From Lichina pygmaea (Eukaryota > Ascomycota > Lichinomycetes > Lichinales > Lichinaceae): a stretch of 64,000 nucleotides of DNA. Position 1 is the first letter of the stretch. Each line of letters begins with the position of its first letter. Below are positions 13,035-24,660 of the stretch, in pieces. The stretch covers positions 2,444,914-2,508,913 of the forward strand of contig OY730174.1 of NCBI GenBank assembly GCA_963422465.1. Direction: 5' to 3'. The position numbers were made by a program, and so were the translations under genes. The notes under the pieces were generated by a model. It had not been told where the DNA came from and ran no database searches. It was given only the letters and a program-made list of their open reading frames with translations.

Positions 13035-14729
13035 ATGCTATCACGATCGAGCTCGAACATGTTGAAGCAGCTCCGTAGCCAGACCCGGATGGCAAGTGTC
13101 ACCGGGGTCGGCCATCTTAACCGGCGATGCGCATCGACGGTGCCGATTCATTGTGCCGGCTTTCAGCCACCGTCGTCCGAGGAACTGACCGAACTACGAG
13201 AGCGTGTGCAAGAGTTCACGCGTACGTTTGGCCGGTGTTTCACTTCGATCCGTAGAATTCGACGCTGACGACCTGAGATGAGGTTGCAGGGCGTGAGATC
13301 CCCGTCGAGGTCGCCAACCGGACCGACCGGAACGATGAGTTTCCTCAGGATCTGTGGAAGAAACTCGGAGACGCCGGGTACGTTTCTCGGTGTGTGATTA
13401 CTGTTGCGGATGTGCTAAACCTGCCTCAGCTTTCTGGGTCCGACCGCCGATGACAAGTATGGCGGCTTGTGTATGGGCTACCAGGCCCATTGCGTGATCA
13501 TGGAAGAGATCAGCCGGGCGTCGGGTAGGCAGCACGACGGCCCTATACGTTGACGTGTTTCTGACAGATAGTAGGAAGCATCGGTCTCTCGTACGGGGTG
13601 CACTCGCAGCTGTGCATCAACCAGCTCCGTCTCAATGGCACCGAGGACCAAAAGGAAAAGTATCTTCCTGGTCTGATCTCGGGCGAGAAGATCGGCGCCT
13701 TGGCGATGTCGGAGCACTCTGCCGGATCGGACGTCGTCAGCATGAAGCTGGCGGCCAAGCCGGTCGACGGTGGCTTTCTCCTCAACGGATCGAAGATGTG
13801 GATCACAAACGTTAGTATCCAGTACTTTATTCGGTCATCACACCATCCGTCTGCTGTCGGGCTCTTCTGACATCGGACGATCACCTTCTAGGGACCCGAG
13901 GCCGATCATCTCATCGTGTACGCCAAGACCGAACCGGACAAAGGCTCCAAGGGCATCACGGCGTTCATTGTCTCGAGCAAGGCCAAAGGCTTCTCGGTCA
14001 CTCGGATGCTGGACAAGATGGGCATGCGCGGCTCGAACTGCGGTGAGCTCGGTTTTGATGACGTCTTTGTCCCGAACCACGACGTCCTCGGGGCAGTAAA
14101 TGGCGGCGTCAGGGTCCTAATGGTCGGGCTTGACCTCGAGCGTCTCGTCATGAGCGGCGGTCCGTTGGGGCTCATGCAAGCCTCGCTCGACGTGGCCTTG
14201 CCGTACGGCCATACCCGCCGTCAGTTCAACACGCCAATCGCCCACAATCAGCTCATCCAGGGGAGGATTGCCGACATGTACACCAAGCTGCAAGCGTCGA
14301 GAGCGTACACATACGCCACCGCCAAGCAGATCGACGAGCACGAGATCATTCGACCGCAAGACTGCGCCGGAACTGTACGTTTGCCTCTTCCTCTTTCTAG
14401 CACGAACAATCTCAGCCATCCGTCCTTCTTCTTGCCTTTTCCTCTCGCCTTGGCAGTCTCCTATCCCCTATCCTCCCCACCCGTTCTTCCCACCGCTCAC
14501 CATCCCAAACACTGACACACGCAACCGAAAGATCCTGTACGCCGCCGAACGTGCCACCGAGAACGCCAGTTCGGCCGTGCAGATCCTGGGCGGCAATGGC
14601 TACATGAACGACTTCCCCGCCAGCCGCATCTTCCGCGACGCCAAGCTGTACGAGATTGGCGCGGGCACGAGCGAGATCCGACGGATCGTCATCGGCCGAG
14701 CCTTCAACAAGGAGTACGCCGATGCTTAG
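13035..14729 (+). CDS. IVD: Isovaleryl-CoA dehydrogenase, mitochondrial
   Basis: FAD-dependent acyl-CoA dehydrogenase that oxidises isovaleryl-CoA to 3-methylcrotonyl-CoA, the step just before methylcrotonyl-CoA carboxylase. Exons: 13035-13221, 13290-13377, 13430-13524, 13575-13810, 13892-14374, 14532-14729 (429 codons, 428 residues, normal for the family). Start chosen at [18 protein letters not shown], an Arg/Ser-rich import signal after a TATA box; an upstream in-frame ATG at 12882 lies before the TATA box. Family blocks: [60 protein letters not shown], and [16 protein letters not shown] with the catalytic Glu (about residue 285). The C-terminal part has [22 protein letters not shown] and [14 protein letters not shown]. 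Divergent from MCCB and in the same cluster as MCCA. Confidence 0.97.
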
Positions 14730-16457
14730 TGACGGACGGACTGTCCCCACGTCCACCTCTTTTTGGAAACGCAATATCTGCGGTGGACCCTTGGACAATA
14801 ACGTGGGGCAGTCACGTCTTTGCATGAATTGGCGGAAGTAATGGGAAAGGGGGTGCATAGCGAACGGATCTGGGGCTTCTTATGGGGACGGCCGGCTGGG
14901 CTAGGTGTGACTACTGTACAGGGGGCGCATCCTGCATAACTGGTTGTACATGAGCATAGCAACAGCGTGCATCTAAAAGTTGTGGCTAAACTTTATACCC
15001 TATTCGGTCCTCTTCTTCTCTTTTACTTTGCTTCTCTTTGCTCTGCTTAGTTTCTCTCTGCCAATTTTTCCTTGGCTGAGCCTTGCTTTTCTTTGCTTGT
15101 CTTCCTTTCCCTTTCATCTAAGTCCCTTCATTCCAGCTCCGGGGCGTTGAAAAGGGGGTTTCTCACGTCCGCTCCTCTCACGGCCGTGTCTCGTAGCATA
15201 CGTATCTTGAATCAAGTAATTCCTCGCCAGCCCGCTCGGTCTCTGCTCCAACCTTTCATGCTACTTTACCTCATTCCATCTCGATCAGGCCCGTTGAGTT
15301 GAGCACGTGAGCGCCAAAATATCTGCGTGTTCTCACGCTCTGCATCCTTATTCCCCTCCTATCTTCTAGTCTTCCTTTCAATTGCATCTCAATCGGTCCC
15401 GATCCAACCCGTTCTGATCCATTGCTTCTTCTTCTTCTTCTTCCTCATGTTCCATCCTGTTCCGTCGCATCGTGGTCCATTCTAGTCCAGTCCATCCCAT
15501 TCCGTCCCATCCTCATCCGTTCGTTCCATATCGCAACTCCGAACGTCTTCGCTATACATTGTACGTACACCGCCGGTGGCAGACAGAGGGGGGGAGGGGG
15601 GGGGGGGGGGGGGGCGTTCTTATATAGCCATACATTGCCATATACTGTCGTACGACCAATCTTCTGGCGCTAGGGACAATTAGCTTGTTGGTACACAGTA
15701 GGGAAGAGCTTATGTCAATCCCATCAGCGTAGTCACAGTATACTACGACGACAGCGTCTTCTGTACAACCCCCCACCATGCGGGACACAAAAAAAAAAGA
15801 GGTTTACATTTTCATAGGTGGTAATCACTAACAGAGAAGCTTGAAAAGCTCGAAGAGGGAACAAAGAAAGGAAGGGGGCCCGCAAGTACCAAGATGTTAA
15901 GAGAGATAAGAAAAACAATGGCGGTTGAGTAGACGTGCATAGGCCTTAGGGTTCCCTCCCTTAGTTGTTTTGTTATGCAGTTAAAATCGTAGATTGTCCG
16001 GTGGAAGTCGTGTAAGATGGGGTGAGTACAAACTAGAATATTATGGCGAAGGTAGATACCTTCAGGAGAAAGGAGTAACAGAGAGAAGTGGGTACAATAG
16101 ACCTGATCTGAACTGCCTGGGAGGGAAAAGAGGGTCGAAAGAGGAAACGTTCCTGATACACACTGCATCATAATACGAGCGAAGCCATTGGAATCCCTCG
16201 GAGATGGCAGAAGGATTGAATACATCCCGCACCTCCCAGCATCAGTGCATTATTCTCCACAGGGCTTCTTTCATTTCACGTCCATGTAGATAAGAACAGT
16301 TCGGGCATTGGTATGACTAAAAAAGAGGTCATGCCCTTTGGTCAAGGCTTGACAAACTGTTGCAGCCGTCCATTTGGATGTCGGTACCCCTCTTCACATT
16401 CGAATGATGTGCCTGTAGATGAAAAAGTCAGTCGAGGATGCCGCTTGAGGTAAGAGG
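14730..16457. other. Intergenic, no gene seen; contains a 19-nt G run
   Basis: 3' flanks of IVD and of the minus-strand gene at 16458. Pyrimidine-rich on the + strand (15000-15550, many ttctt/tccattcc words), then a G run at 15596-15614. No conserved reading frame. A minus-strand open frame near 15812-16225 has no family features. Confidence 0.5.
15596..15614. repeat. Poly-G run (19)
   Basis: Uninterrupted G run between IVD and the next minus-strand gene, preceded by gagggggggag. Confidence 0.9.
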
Positions 16458-17180
16458 CTAGTGTAGCGTTTCCATACGTACCCTCTCAGGAGATTGACCT
16501 CTGTTCGCGTCTTTATAGTCTTGGTGAGATTCGGTTTTCAAGCGCCAGGGATGGTCAACATGTGGCTCGGCTTGACTGAGCTCGATCTCGTGCCCTTCTT
16601 TCGACGGGCCATGGTTGTGGCCGTCTCTAGTTCGACCTCGGCTCGTCAAGCTCATGTCCTTGTCATACCGCTCCCGCCAATCTTTCAGCAGCGAAACCTT
16701 TCCGGTCGAGCCAGGAACGTAGGTTGGCGGACTTGGTGGGCATCTCTCGCGCCGGTAAACCACTGGGGGTGAGACCCACGCCGATTGCGGCCTCGAAGCA
16801 AGGGCTGTTTTGGGTTTCGTTTTCTTATGCCGGAGCTTCCTCTCCGCAGGCTTCGCCTTCTCTCCCACGGCGGGATTCTCGTTGGTCTCGCCATGTCCAT
16901 GTTGCTTCACATTCCCCACTTGATCCCGGTCGTAGTAACCGTCCGAGTAGTAGTTCCAGTCGCTGAAATACTCTTCCACATCCTGGTCCTGGTCCCACTC
17001 ATGCGCTTGCCAATTTGGAGAGGGAATGACATGCTCTGTAAGATCATCTGCCCAATCAGGCTGAGTTGATCGGTCAGCAAGAGCAAGCTCGGCTTTGTAG
17101 GGTTCGCGGTACGCCACAAGCTTACGAACCTCTTCTATCGGAACGTCCCACCAGTAGTCATCATCGTCAGAGAAATCCAT
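16458..17180 (-). CDS. Unidentified acidic/basic hydrophilic protein
   Basis: Intronless reading frame of 240 residues from MDFSDDDDYWWDVPIEEV; an upstream in-frame ATG at 17240 would add 20 residues. The N-terminal half is acidic and aromatic (DDDDYWWD, EYFSDWNYYSDGYYDRD). A basic middle (KAKPAERKLRHKKTKPK) could be a nuclear signal. The C-terminal part is rich in Arg, His, Glu and Pro. No membrane segment or enzyme motif. I do not recognise the family. It is convergent with IVD and divergent from MCCA, so it lies inside the leucine cluster, but nothing links it functionally. Confidence 0.6.
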   Translation of the reverse strand: MDFSDDDDYWWDVPIEEVRKLVAYREPYKAELALADRSTQPDWADDLTEHVIPSPNWQAHEWDQDQDVEEYFSDWNYYSDGYYDRDQVGNVKQHGHGETNENPAVGEKAKPAERKLRHKKTKPKTALASRPQSAWVSPPVVYRRERCPPSPPTYVPGSTGKVSLLKDWRERYDKDMSLTSRGRTRDGHNHGPSKEGHEIELSQAEPHVDHPWRLKTESHQDYKDANRGQSPERVRMETLH

Positions 17181-17240
17181 CGTGAAAATTTGTCCAAATG
17201 CTTGTCCGTGGTGGAGAAAGTCTAGGAACAGTAGGGACAA

Positions 17241-18051
17241 AACGCCCTCCAGAAAGCTGTTTATTAGACCATGACTAGAAACAGGGCTGACTCAAGGTAA
17301 GATCAACAACGTTCAAGGCGCACCAACACCTTCTCGCCTCGCTATGGCCAAGGTCATTTGCGCCACGTTCACTGGTGGAACAGAGAGCAGATGGTCAATC
17401 TCAGAGACAAGTCTCGGCTGTAATCTCATCTCGCAATGAGTTTGACAGAAACCAACAATGGCCTGAGGGAGGCTGAGAAGCTGCGGGCAGAGGGAAAAGA
17501 TTTCCTAAGCAAGCTAGGGAATTTACATCCACCAACAACGGCCTTGGCGTTGGGTTACGGAAGATCACGCACGCCAGCATTCCTGCCGCTGACAGGTCAA
17601 TTAGCCCAGAAAATCATCCACTGTCACATCACGGCAAGCGAGTATTGTGTGACGAAGCACTGGGCGATAACATGACCAGGCGTGGCACGAGGCTAAAGAT
17701 CTGCTTGTTGGTGATCATTCTATGACAAAGTACGGAAGTACGTAAGTATGGAATACTCGTATACCTCCGAGGTGCATGACGGTAGCAGCACGTGATGACA
17801 GCCCCGCTACGGTACGGTAAGTGGCCAGCTCCAAGGTGCAGTTCAATGTGGTACGGTGGACTATAAAAGCCCATGACGAGACGGATATATCCGGCCGTCA
17901 CTAGCCGAACATATCCAATGATGTTGGTTGTCGCGCCGGCGCCATCAACAACATTAAAGCCGGCCCCTGCGGCATCTCCAATGTTCGCACACGATGCGGT
18001 CTGAGTCTCAGAGCGACCTGTCTAGGTCGCAGACTATAACGTACTACCTTA
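17241..18051. promoter_or_regulatory. Intergenic region with the MCCA promoter
   Basis: Lies between the divergent unidentified gene and MCCA. Contains TATAAAAG at 17862-17869, 190 bp before the MCCA start, and GCCGAAC at 17904-17910, the word also found in the MCCB/IVD promoter. A GTAC-rich patch lies at 17730-17760. Confidence 0.5.
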
Positions 18052-21000
18052 ATGTCGGCCTATCCGATCTGGAGCCAACCAAGCACCATCGTCAGGGCAC
18101 TGCTCTGCCCCCGCCTTCCTTCGGTGTCGAGGCCTTACTCCTCGACCAGATCTGTCGAGGATGGACTGACCCCATTGGCCTCGGTTCTAATCGCGAACCG
18201 CGGTGAGATAGCATTGTGAGTACTCCGAATTGCCCTGGATAGCCTTGCGGTATCTAATGCATGAGCTACAGGCGAGTTGGACGCACCGCATCGGCATGGG
18301 GCATTCGTGTGAGCATATTTTCTACCCTACTTGTCTCCAGGCCAGAGCTGACTCTGCAAGACCACCACGATCTATACCGAACCGGACTCGCAGTCGCAAC
18401 ATGCGCTGAGCTCACAGTCTGCCGTCGGTATTGGCGAGCCCAACGCATATCTGGACGGAGATCGAATCATCGAGATCGCCAGGCGCGAGGGATGCCAGAG
18501 CATCCACCCTGGCTATGGGTTTGTGTGTACCCCTTTAGGAGTACCTAGCGCATAGGGACGCTAAAGCGGTGTACTGCCGATGCCAGCTCAGCGAGAACTC
18601 GACGTTTGCGCGGAAATGCACCGAGGCTGGTCTCAGGTTCATTGGGCCCCCATGGAGGGCTATCGAGGCCATGGGCAACAAGAGGTAAGAGAGAATTGGT
18701 GCTCGAGTAGGAATTTGAAGAGCCAACAGATGTGTTAGTGAGTCCAAAAATATAATCGAAGCAGCCGGCGTTCCCTGCATTCCCGGGTATCACGGCGTCA
18801 ACCAAGAGCCAGACGCGTTGCAAGCCGAGGCTACCAAGATCGGCTATCCAGTGCTGTTGAAAGCAGTCAAGGGCGGTGGCGGCAAGGGCATGCGCATCGT
18901 CAACCGGGATGCCGAGTTCGTCGAGCAGCTCACGGCGGCAAAGTCGGAGGCCAGAAACGCCTTTGGCGATGATCAGATGCTAGTCGAGAAGTACATCACC
19001 ACATCTCGGCATATCGAGGTGCAGATCTTCGCGGACAAGCATGGAAGCTGCGTCGCCTTGGGCGAACGAGATTGCAGCGTGCAACGGAGACACCAAAAGA
19101 TTCTGGAAGAGTCGCCTGCGCCGAATATTGGGCCGGAGCTTCGTCGCGAGCTGTGGGACAAGGCCCGTGCCGCTGCGTTGGCCGTTCGCTACGAAGGGGC
19201 TGGCACGGTCGAGTTCATCTTCGACAACGACGCGCAGACGTTCTACTTCATGGAGATGAACACGCGGCTGCAGGTCGAACACGCCGTGACGGAGATGGTC
19301 ACGGGGCAGGATCTAGTGCACTGGCAGTTTCTGGTGGCCGCCGGCGGCAAGCTACCTCTGACTCAGGAGGACGTCGAGGCGAGAATGGCGGATGGGGGCT
19401 GGGCTTTTGAGGCGCGCATATACGCTGAAAATCCAGACATGTGAGATGCTCCCGGTCCGATGATACTAGTTTGGAATGTCGGTGTGATGACACTAGGTCC
19501 ATATGGTCTAGGAACTTCATGCCCGATTCCGGACAGCTCGTCCATCTGAAGGCGCCTGATCGGAGTGAGGACGTGCGGATCGACGCCGGTTTCGTACAGG
19601 GTGACGAGATCACGTCGCACTACGACCCAATGATCGCGAAACTCATCGTTCGCGGACCGACCAGGAGAGCCGCGCTCCAGAGAATGCGAGCAGCGTTGGC
19701 CGGCTACGAGATAGTAGGACCGAAGAGTGAGTTGCCGGCTTGAAGGCGCGCCGTCTTCCGTTGCAAATAAGCCGCAGAGCTTGACGGCTGAAGACAGGTG
19801 CGCTGTAGCCAACATCGAGTTTTTGAAACGAGTCTGCAGCAGCAATGACTTCATCGCCGGTGAGGTCGAGACCGGCTTCATCGACAAACACCGCGACGAG
19901 CTGTTTCCTGCGACGACCGCGTCGGACGAGGTCTTGGCGCAGGCAGCAATAAGCGTCGTCTTGGGGGACATGGTCGCACGAAAGACGCCGCAGTCGTTGT
20001 TTGGCTCCATCGAGCCAACTCGCAGGCTACCTTCCGGCACTATCGTCGGGCTAGGATCCGGCCTTCCACCCGAGCGAGAACTGTCTTTCGTGACGACGCC
20101 CACTCCAAGAGGAGGATTCATCGACTCCACCGGCATCGAGAATGAAGACGGCAGCGACACTCTCGGAAAGAAGGTCACCGCTGTCGTCATCCGCCAGAAA
20201 TCCCCGGACACATTCGACGTCGCCATCAACGGCGAAGCGCGGTTCTTCAACGTCAAGAGCCGCCTGGACAGACCATCCAGGACGCTGACGTCTTTCTTCC
20301 CGGGCCACACACGTCTCGACAGCCGCATCGTCAGGGTCGACAGCAACGTCGGGAACCTTGGCGGCGGCGGCGGCGGCGGCGGTGCGTGGTCTCACAATAG
20401 CATCCCGTGTCTATCGACAACGATACACATCTTCCAACGCGGACAGCACCACACGCTCGACCTAGCGCGGCCGAGCTGGATCACGAGAGCACTAGCGCAT
20501 CCTTCACACTCCTTTCCTTCTCGCGCTGAAGACGCACCCCGTCTTTCCCACGCGCCAAGACGACAACAAGACGGGAGTAGCATCGGCGCGCCGCACCGCG
20601 CGAGTGACCTCGCCGTCGTCGCCACCCCCGGCCGCAACGGCCACGCCGACGACAACGATGTTGTGAGCACCCGCAGGGCGACGCCGAAGATCATCCCCTG
20701 TCCGATGCCCTGCAAGATACTGCGCGTGCACGTCGCCGTGGGGGAGCAAGTCGAGCGCGGCCAGGCCTTGCTCGTCATCGAGAGCATGAAGATGGAGACG
20801 GTCGTGCGCTCGCCGCAGGGCGGCACGGTGCAGAGAGTCTGGGCCATGGGAGGGGTACGTGATCACTCTGATCCTCTTTCCACCCCTCTCCCCAAACTTA
20901 TTCTTTTCTACTTCTTTGCCTTTTGACAGACGTTTCACCCTCCTCCTCACCACTCCCCGCCCCTCCCCATTACCGTATTTCCACTTCTACGGTAGCTGCA

Positions 21001-21136
21001 CACTTTCCCACCATCCACCAAACCCCGGCTAACTTCAAGCCCGGATGACCCGCATCTCGGTCTACTTCTTCAGGATCTATGCAAAGCCGGCGCTCCCATG
21101 GTCGAACTCGACTGCTCTTCCTCTTCCTCCTCCTGA
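18052..21136 (+). CDS. MCCA: 3-methylcrotonyl-CoA carboxylase alpha subunit (biotin-containing)
   Basis: Biotin carboxylase and biotin carrier subunit of mitochondrial 3-methylcrotonyl-CoA carboxylase; partner of the MCCB product encoded about 5 kb away. Exons: 18052-18215, 18272-18308, 18361-18522, 18587-18684, 18739-19440, 19512-19726, 19809-20854, 21074-21136 (829 codons, 828 residues; most family members are near 700). Order of features: Arg/Ser-rich import signal, [29 protein letters not shown], the ATP-grasp loop [10 protein letters not shown] (about 199-208), [19 protein letters not shown], then ESMKMETV with the biotin-accepting Lys about 787, and a short Ser-rich tail. The extra length is a low-complexity linker with an eight-Gly run (20361-20384) before [10 protein letters not shown]. 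The intron before exon 3 uses an unusual AAG acceptor. The last intron is 219 bp. Confidence 0.96.
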
Positions 21137-22584
21137 CTCGCGAAGCGTTCTGAATCCACGGAATTCTGAAGCACGGAGTTCTGGAGCACGGAAGTTTTGG
21201 AGCACGAGACACCGAAGCTCGAGATCTTGGATACATATCACTGGAAGAAAGGAAGGAAGAGAGTTATCCATGCAGAGACGCATGCAGAGAATTTCTTGAT
21301 TGTTGTATGGAGAGATCTACGGAGAAATCTACAGAGAGATCTACGGAGCTGTACGCATCGCTTCTCTACTCATGGCCTTGTTCGACAAGGGACGGTGGTC
21401 TGGGTTGTCACTTGGCTTACCGTGTTGTATGAGTTGGGTTGGGATGGGTTGGGATGAGATGAGATGGTACGATGTGTTGTATTGCACTGAAGTCCTACTC
21501 CATTCCAAAAAAAGCTAGCTAGGCTAGACTGTGCTGGGGATCTGTAAGGAAACCTCCAGATCTTGTGACTAGAGCAAGCTCTGGTCACATGACCCCAGGG
21601 CAAACCCTCCCTCTGCGGCCCCCCCTTGACAGCTGCCCTCCCACCGAGATGCTGTACGAGTAAACGAGGGACGAGACTGCTAGGCAGTCAAGCAAGGAGT
21701 GTGAGCCGATCCCGGAGATGGTACGATGTGATATGGCACGATATACCGGTATATCTCTTGAGATATGGTATCAAAAGACGTGGCATCTCGTTCATCGAGA
21801 CCATGACACCCTGTCACCCCCTTTCCCCCATTCCCCCATTCCCCTACCCTGCACGCCTGTCCTCCTTCGAGAGGCAGAGAAACCTCGTCCCCCCCCCCCC
21901 CCCCCCCCCCCCCTTTTCCCCTCTTCCACCTTCCCTCTTCCGCCTTCCGCCTTCCATATTCCTCGTTCCACCTTTCACCTTCCACCTTTCATCTTCCCTT
22001 CTTCCCCGCAATCCCCGTACAAACAGCTTTCCTTGCACCAGAGTCAAACTAGAGAAGGAAGAAAGACGACGAGAGAAGACGGTAGAAGGAGACAAGCAAA
22101 GGAGACGAGAACGAAGAAAAAACAAAAGAGAAGTGGGTATAAGATACTCTTGGTTGCGAATCGTCTGCGACCAGCGCCTAGACTAGCTTCGCCTCGTAGC
22201 GTGGTCTGGCGTGGTTTGAGATGTGTTGTTTGGCCTGCTTTGGTCTGGGGTGGTCTATGATGGTCTGGTATGGTCTCAGGTGGCCTGACGCGACCTGGTA
22301 TTATCGGTGGCATTATCTGGCGTGGTCTCGCTCGACCGGTGCACGGATGAATCGATACATGAATGGGGAATAGGGAATGAGCATTGAGGGATGGGGTAGT
22401 CCTGCGAAAGACTGGCACTAAGACCACGATCGTAACGAGACAGGGGAGAGAGAGAGTACATGGGACGTGGGATATCAATCAAAACTCGTCACGGTCATCA
22501 TAAAAACATCGATGGCAAATCTAAAAGTTCGTCGTAGCCCCTCCGTCCTGTGCCAGTTCCGTGCGGTGGCTGTCGTCTTTGTGG
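21137..22584. other. Intergenic, no gene seen; contains a 25-nt C run
   Basis: 3' flanks of MCCA (+) and the KREV1-type GTPase (-). A C run occupies 21889-21913, followed by pyrimidine repeats (ccttccaccttt) to about 22010 and a purine-rich stretch to 22140. Repeated tggtctggtatggtctggcg words lie at 22200-22330. No conserved frame. Confidence 0.5.
21889..21913. repeat. Poly-C run (25)
   Basis: Uninterrupted C run in the convergent spacer between MCCA and the GTPase gene. Confidence 0.9.
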
Positions 22585-23887
22585 TCATAAAATCGTGCAG
22601 AACGGACGATCGTCTCTTCTTCGAGGTGCCTTGCGACTCGTTTTTCGAGACGTCCCCGAGCGACCACCGTGTCGGCCGCTGACGCCACCACCGCCGACGC
22701 CGTTTCGCGACTGCTCCCCATCTCGATACGCCGACGACGATCCCGATGCTCTCGCCATCCCGGACGAGCTCGCCACCGACGGGTCTTGCCGCATGATCTG
22801 CCGGCAGAGGTCCCGGAAGACGTCGTCGACGTTGGTGCGGCGCCGCGCCGAGGTTTCGTAGTACGGCGCGTTGCCCCAGCTCTGCGAGACGGCGAAGGCG
22901 CGGGCACGAGAGACGGCGCGGTCTTCCTCGAGGTCGGACTTGTTGCCGACGAGGACGATGGGCGTGTTCGTGTCGTCCTTGATCCGGATGATCTGTTCTC
23001 GGAGCTCCGCCAGTTCGAGGAGGCTGTTGAGGCTCGTGATGGAGAAGACGAGGAGGAATCCGTGACCTGGACGGAGCACGCACGAGTGGGGTCTTGGTCA
23101 ATGCTCCATCGTCCCTCGGGGCAAGCTGACGTCGCACGCGCGATACCTACCTGTGGTGAGATAGAGTTCCCTGACCAGATGTCAGCGCCCCTGCTCTTCC
23201 ATGACGGAAAGTCTCGGTTGGGTGCAGATTTACCGCATGGCCGCTACAAGAGGCACTACAGTTAGCATTGGTGATTACTTGGGACAGGGAACGCTGCCAC
23301 CTACTGAACTGCTCAGTGCCTGCCGTGTCCATGCTGCAGATCACGCCCAGGCAACGTCAGCACTTCACGACGACAGAAGCCCCTCGAAGAGACACCGGCA
23401 GAGGATCCACCGTACATCTCCAGTACGCATTGTCGACCCTGCACGTCACCGACGGATTAGGCACGGTCCGGCATGACGGAACCCAAGGGGAGAAAGCTCA
23501 TGGACGCGGGGCTCCTCACGTCGACCTCGAGCTGCTTTCGGTAGATGTCCTCGATCGTGGGATCGTATTCTTCGATCCACATGTTCTGCACGAATTGCGC
23601 TGGCGTGGCCGGTCAGCCAGCCGCGCGGAGCTCGGCCTCCAGCGGCCTCGGTCGACGTCCAACGTACCGGTAAGACAGCTTTTACCCACGCCGCCTTTGG
23701 TAGCAGGCAACGGAACGAACGACCATCAGAATCCATGCACACCTCCGACACGAGGGACCTGCCTGGCATCGTCGCAGGCGACATCCAGGGACGTACCAGC
23801 ACCGAGCACGACAATCTTGTACTCTGACACCCTCCCGCGAGCCGGCCCAGGCGCACCGCGCGAGTGCGAACCGAACCGGGGCTGCAT
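22585..23887 (-). CDS. Rap/RSR1-type Ras small GTPase (KREV1-like), microexon-rich
   Basis: Ras-superfamily GTPase; in fungi the RSR1/KREV1 group acts in polarity, hyphal growth and septation at the plasma membrane. Exons (minus strand): 23887-23797, 23694-23668, 23599-23520, 23438-23416, 23333-23305, 23243-23234, 23170-23151, 23066-22585, i.e. 91, 27, 80, 23, 29, 10, 20 and 482 nt, summing to 254 codons. Spliced motifs: GAGGVGKS (G1), YDPTIED (switch I), [15 protein letters not shown] (G3), NKSD (G4), [14 protein letters not shown] (G5). The tail is Ser/Gly/Arg-rich and ends CTIL, a CAAX box whose final Leu favours geranylgeranylation. Start chosen at [11 protein letters not shown], in frame before SEYKIVVLG; another 5' exon is possible, since relatives often start nearer MREY. 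Confidence 0.88.
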
Positions 23888-23946
23888 CGTTGTGGACCAC
23901 GGGCCGCCGGCGTCGACGGAACACCGAGGGTGGGGGGAAGGGGGAA

Positions 23947-23973
23947 GGGGGGGGGGGGGGGGGGGGGGGGGGG
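23947..23973. repeat. Poly-G run (27)
   Basis: Longest homopolymer in the window; 60 bp upstream of the proposed GTPase start, so probably in its promoter or 5' UTR. Confidence 0.9.
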
Positions 23974-24586
23974 AAAGACGCACGAACGAGCGTCTCGAGG
24001 CTCGAGCCTCAGCTGCGATCGCTTTCTTTTTCTTTTGTGGGAGGAAGGAGGGGGGTGTGGCTTCGGGCGTCTGGCGCAGTGGTGCCGCGCAGGCGTCCTG
24101 GCCGGACCACGCTCGGGGCAATCTGATAGACTTCTCAGAGACCGCTGAAGGACTGACCGAGACGCTGCACGAAGGAGAGACAACGACGGGTGGTACCGCG
24201 GTCGTGGACGAGGTCCAAGGTCGAGGCCGAACTTCCGAAAGGGGGAAATATGGGCCGAGGTTGCCATCGGCGCCCAGACTTACCCAAGGCGGAGCGGATC
24301 CAGTCGCCAAACGGAGCTCCCGTTCCGGCCGGACGGAGATCGGTCGGTCTCCAGCAACACCGTCCCGACAACGGACGGCGATCAGGTCGGATCCGAGCTC
24401 GGGCGCGCTCCCAGTAAGGTTGATCCGGTGCGATACGAGAGCCGATCCTCACGTGTCGTTTCCGGCGGACTGTCGTCGGGCGGGTGACGCAACGGCGACC
24501 CGGAAGACTGTCGGGGACGAGACGGCCAGAGGGGAAGGAAGGCGCAGGGCGGCGTGGTGGGAGGAGGTGCAGATATAACGTCAGGT

Positions 24587-24660
24587 GCGCGCACGCGCGC
24601 GCGCGCGCGCAACAACCGGAGCCGGCGCAAGCGCGCGAGCGAGAGAGAGAGAGAGAGAGG
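24587..24660. repeat. Alternating CG tract followed by GA tract
   Basis: gcgcgcacgcgcgcgcgc-type alternating purine/pyrimidine DNA at 24587-24610 and gagagagagagagagag at 24641-24660. Alternating CG is the classic Z-DNA-prone sequence. No gene overlaps it. Confidence 0.8.

Noticed and set aside
15812-16225. 137-codon minus-strand frame
   Set aside because: Hydrophobic Phe/Ser/Leu-rich translation of purine-rich DNA; no family and probably UTR.
23268-24578. 436-codon + strand frame opposite the GTPase gene
   Set aside because: Runs antisense through the microexons and a poly-G run; composition is Gly/Arg-rich shadow coding.
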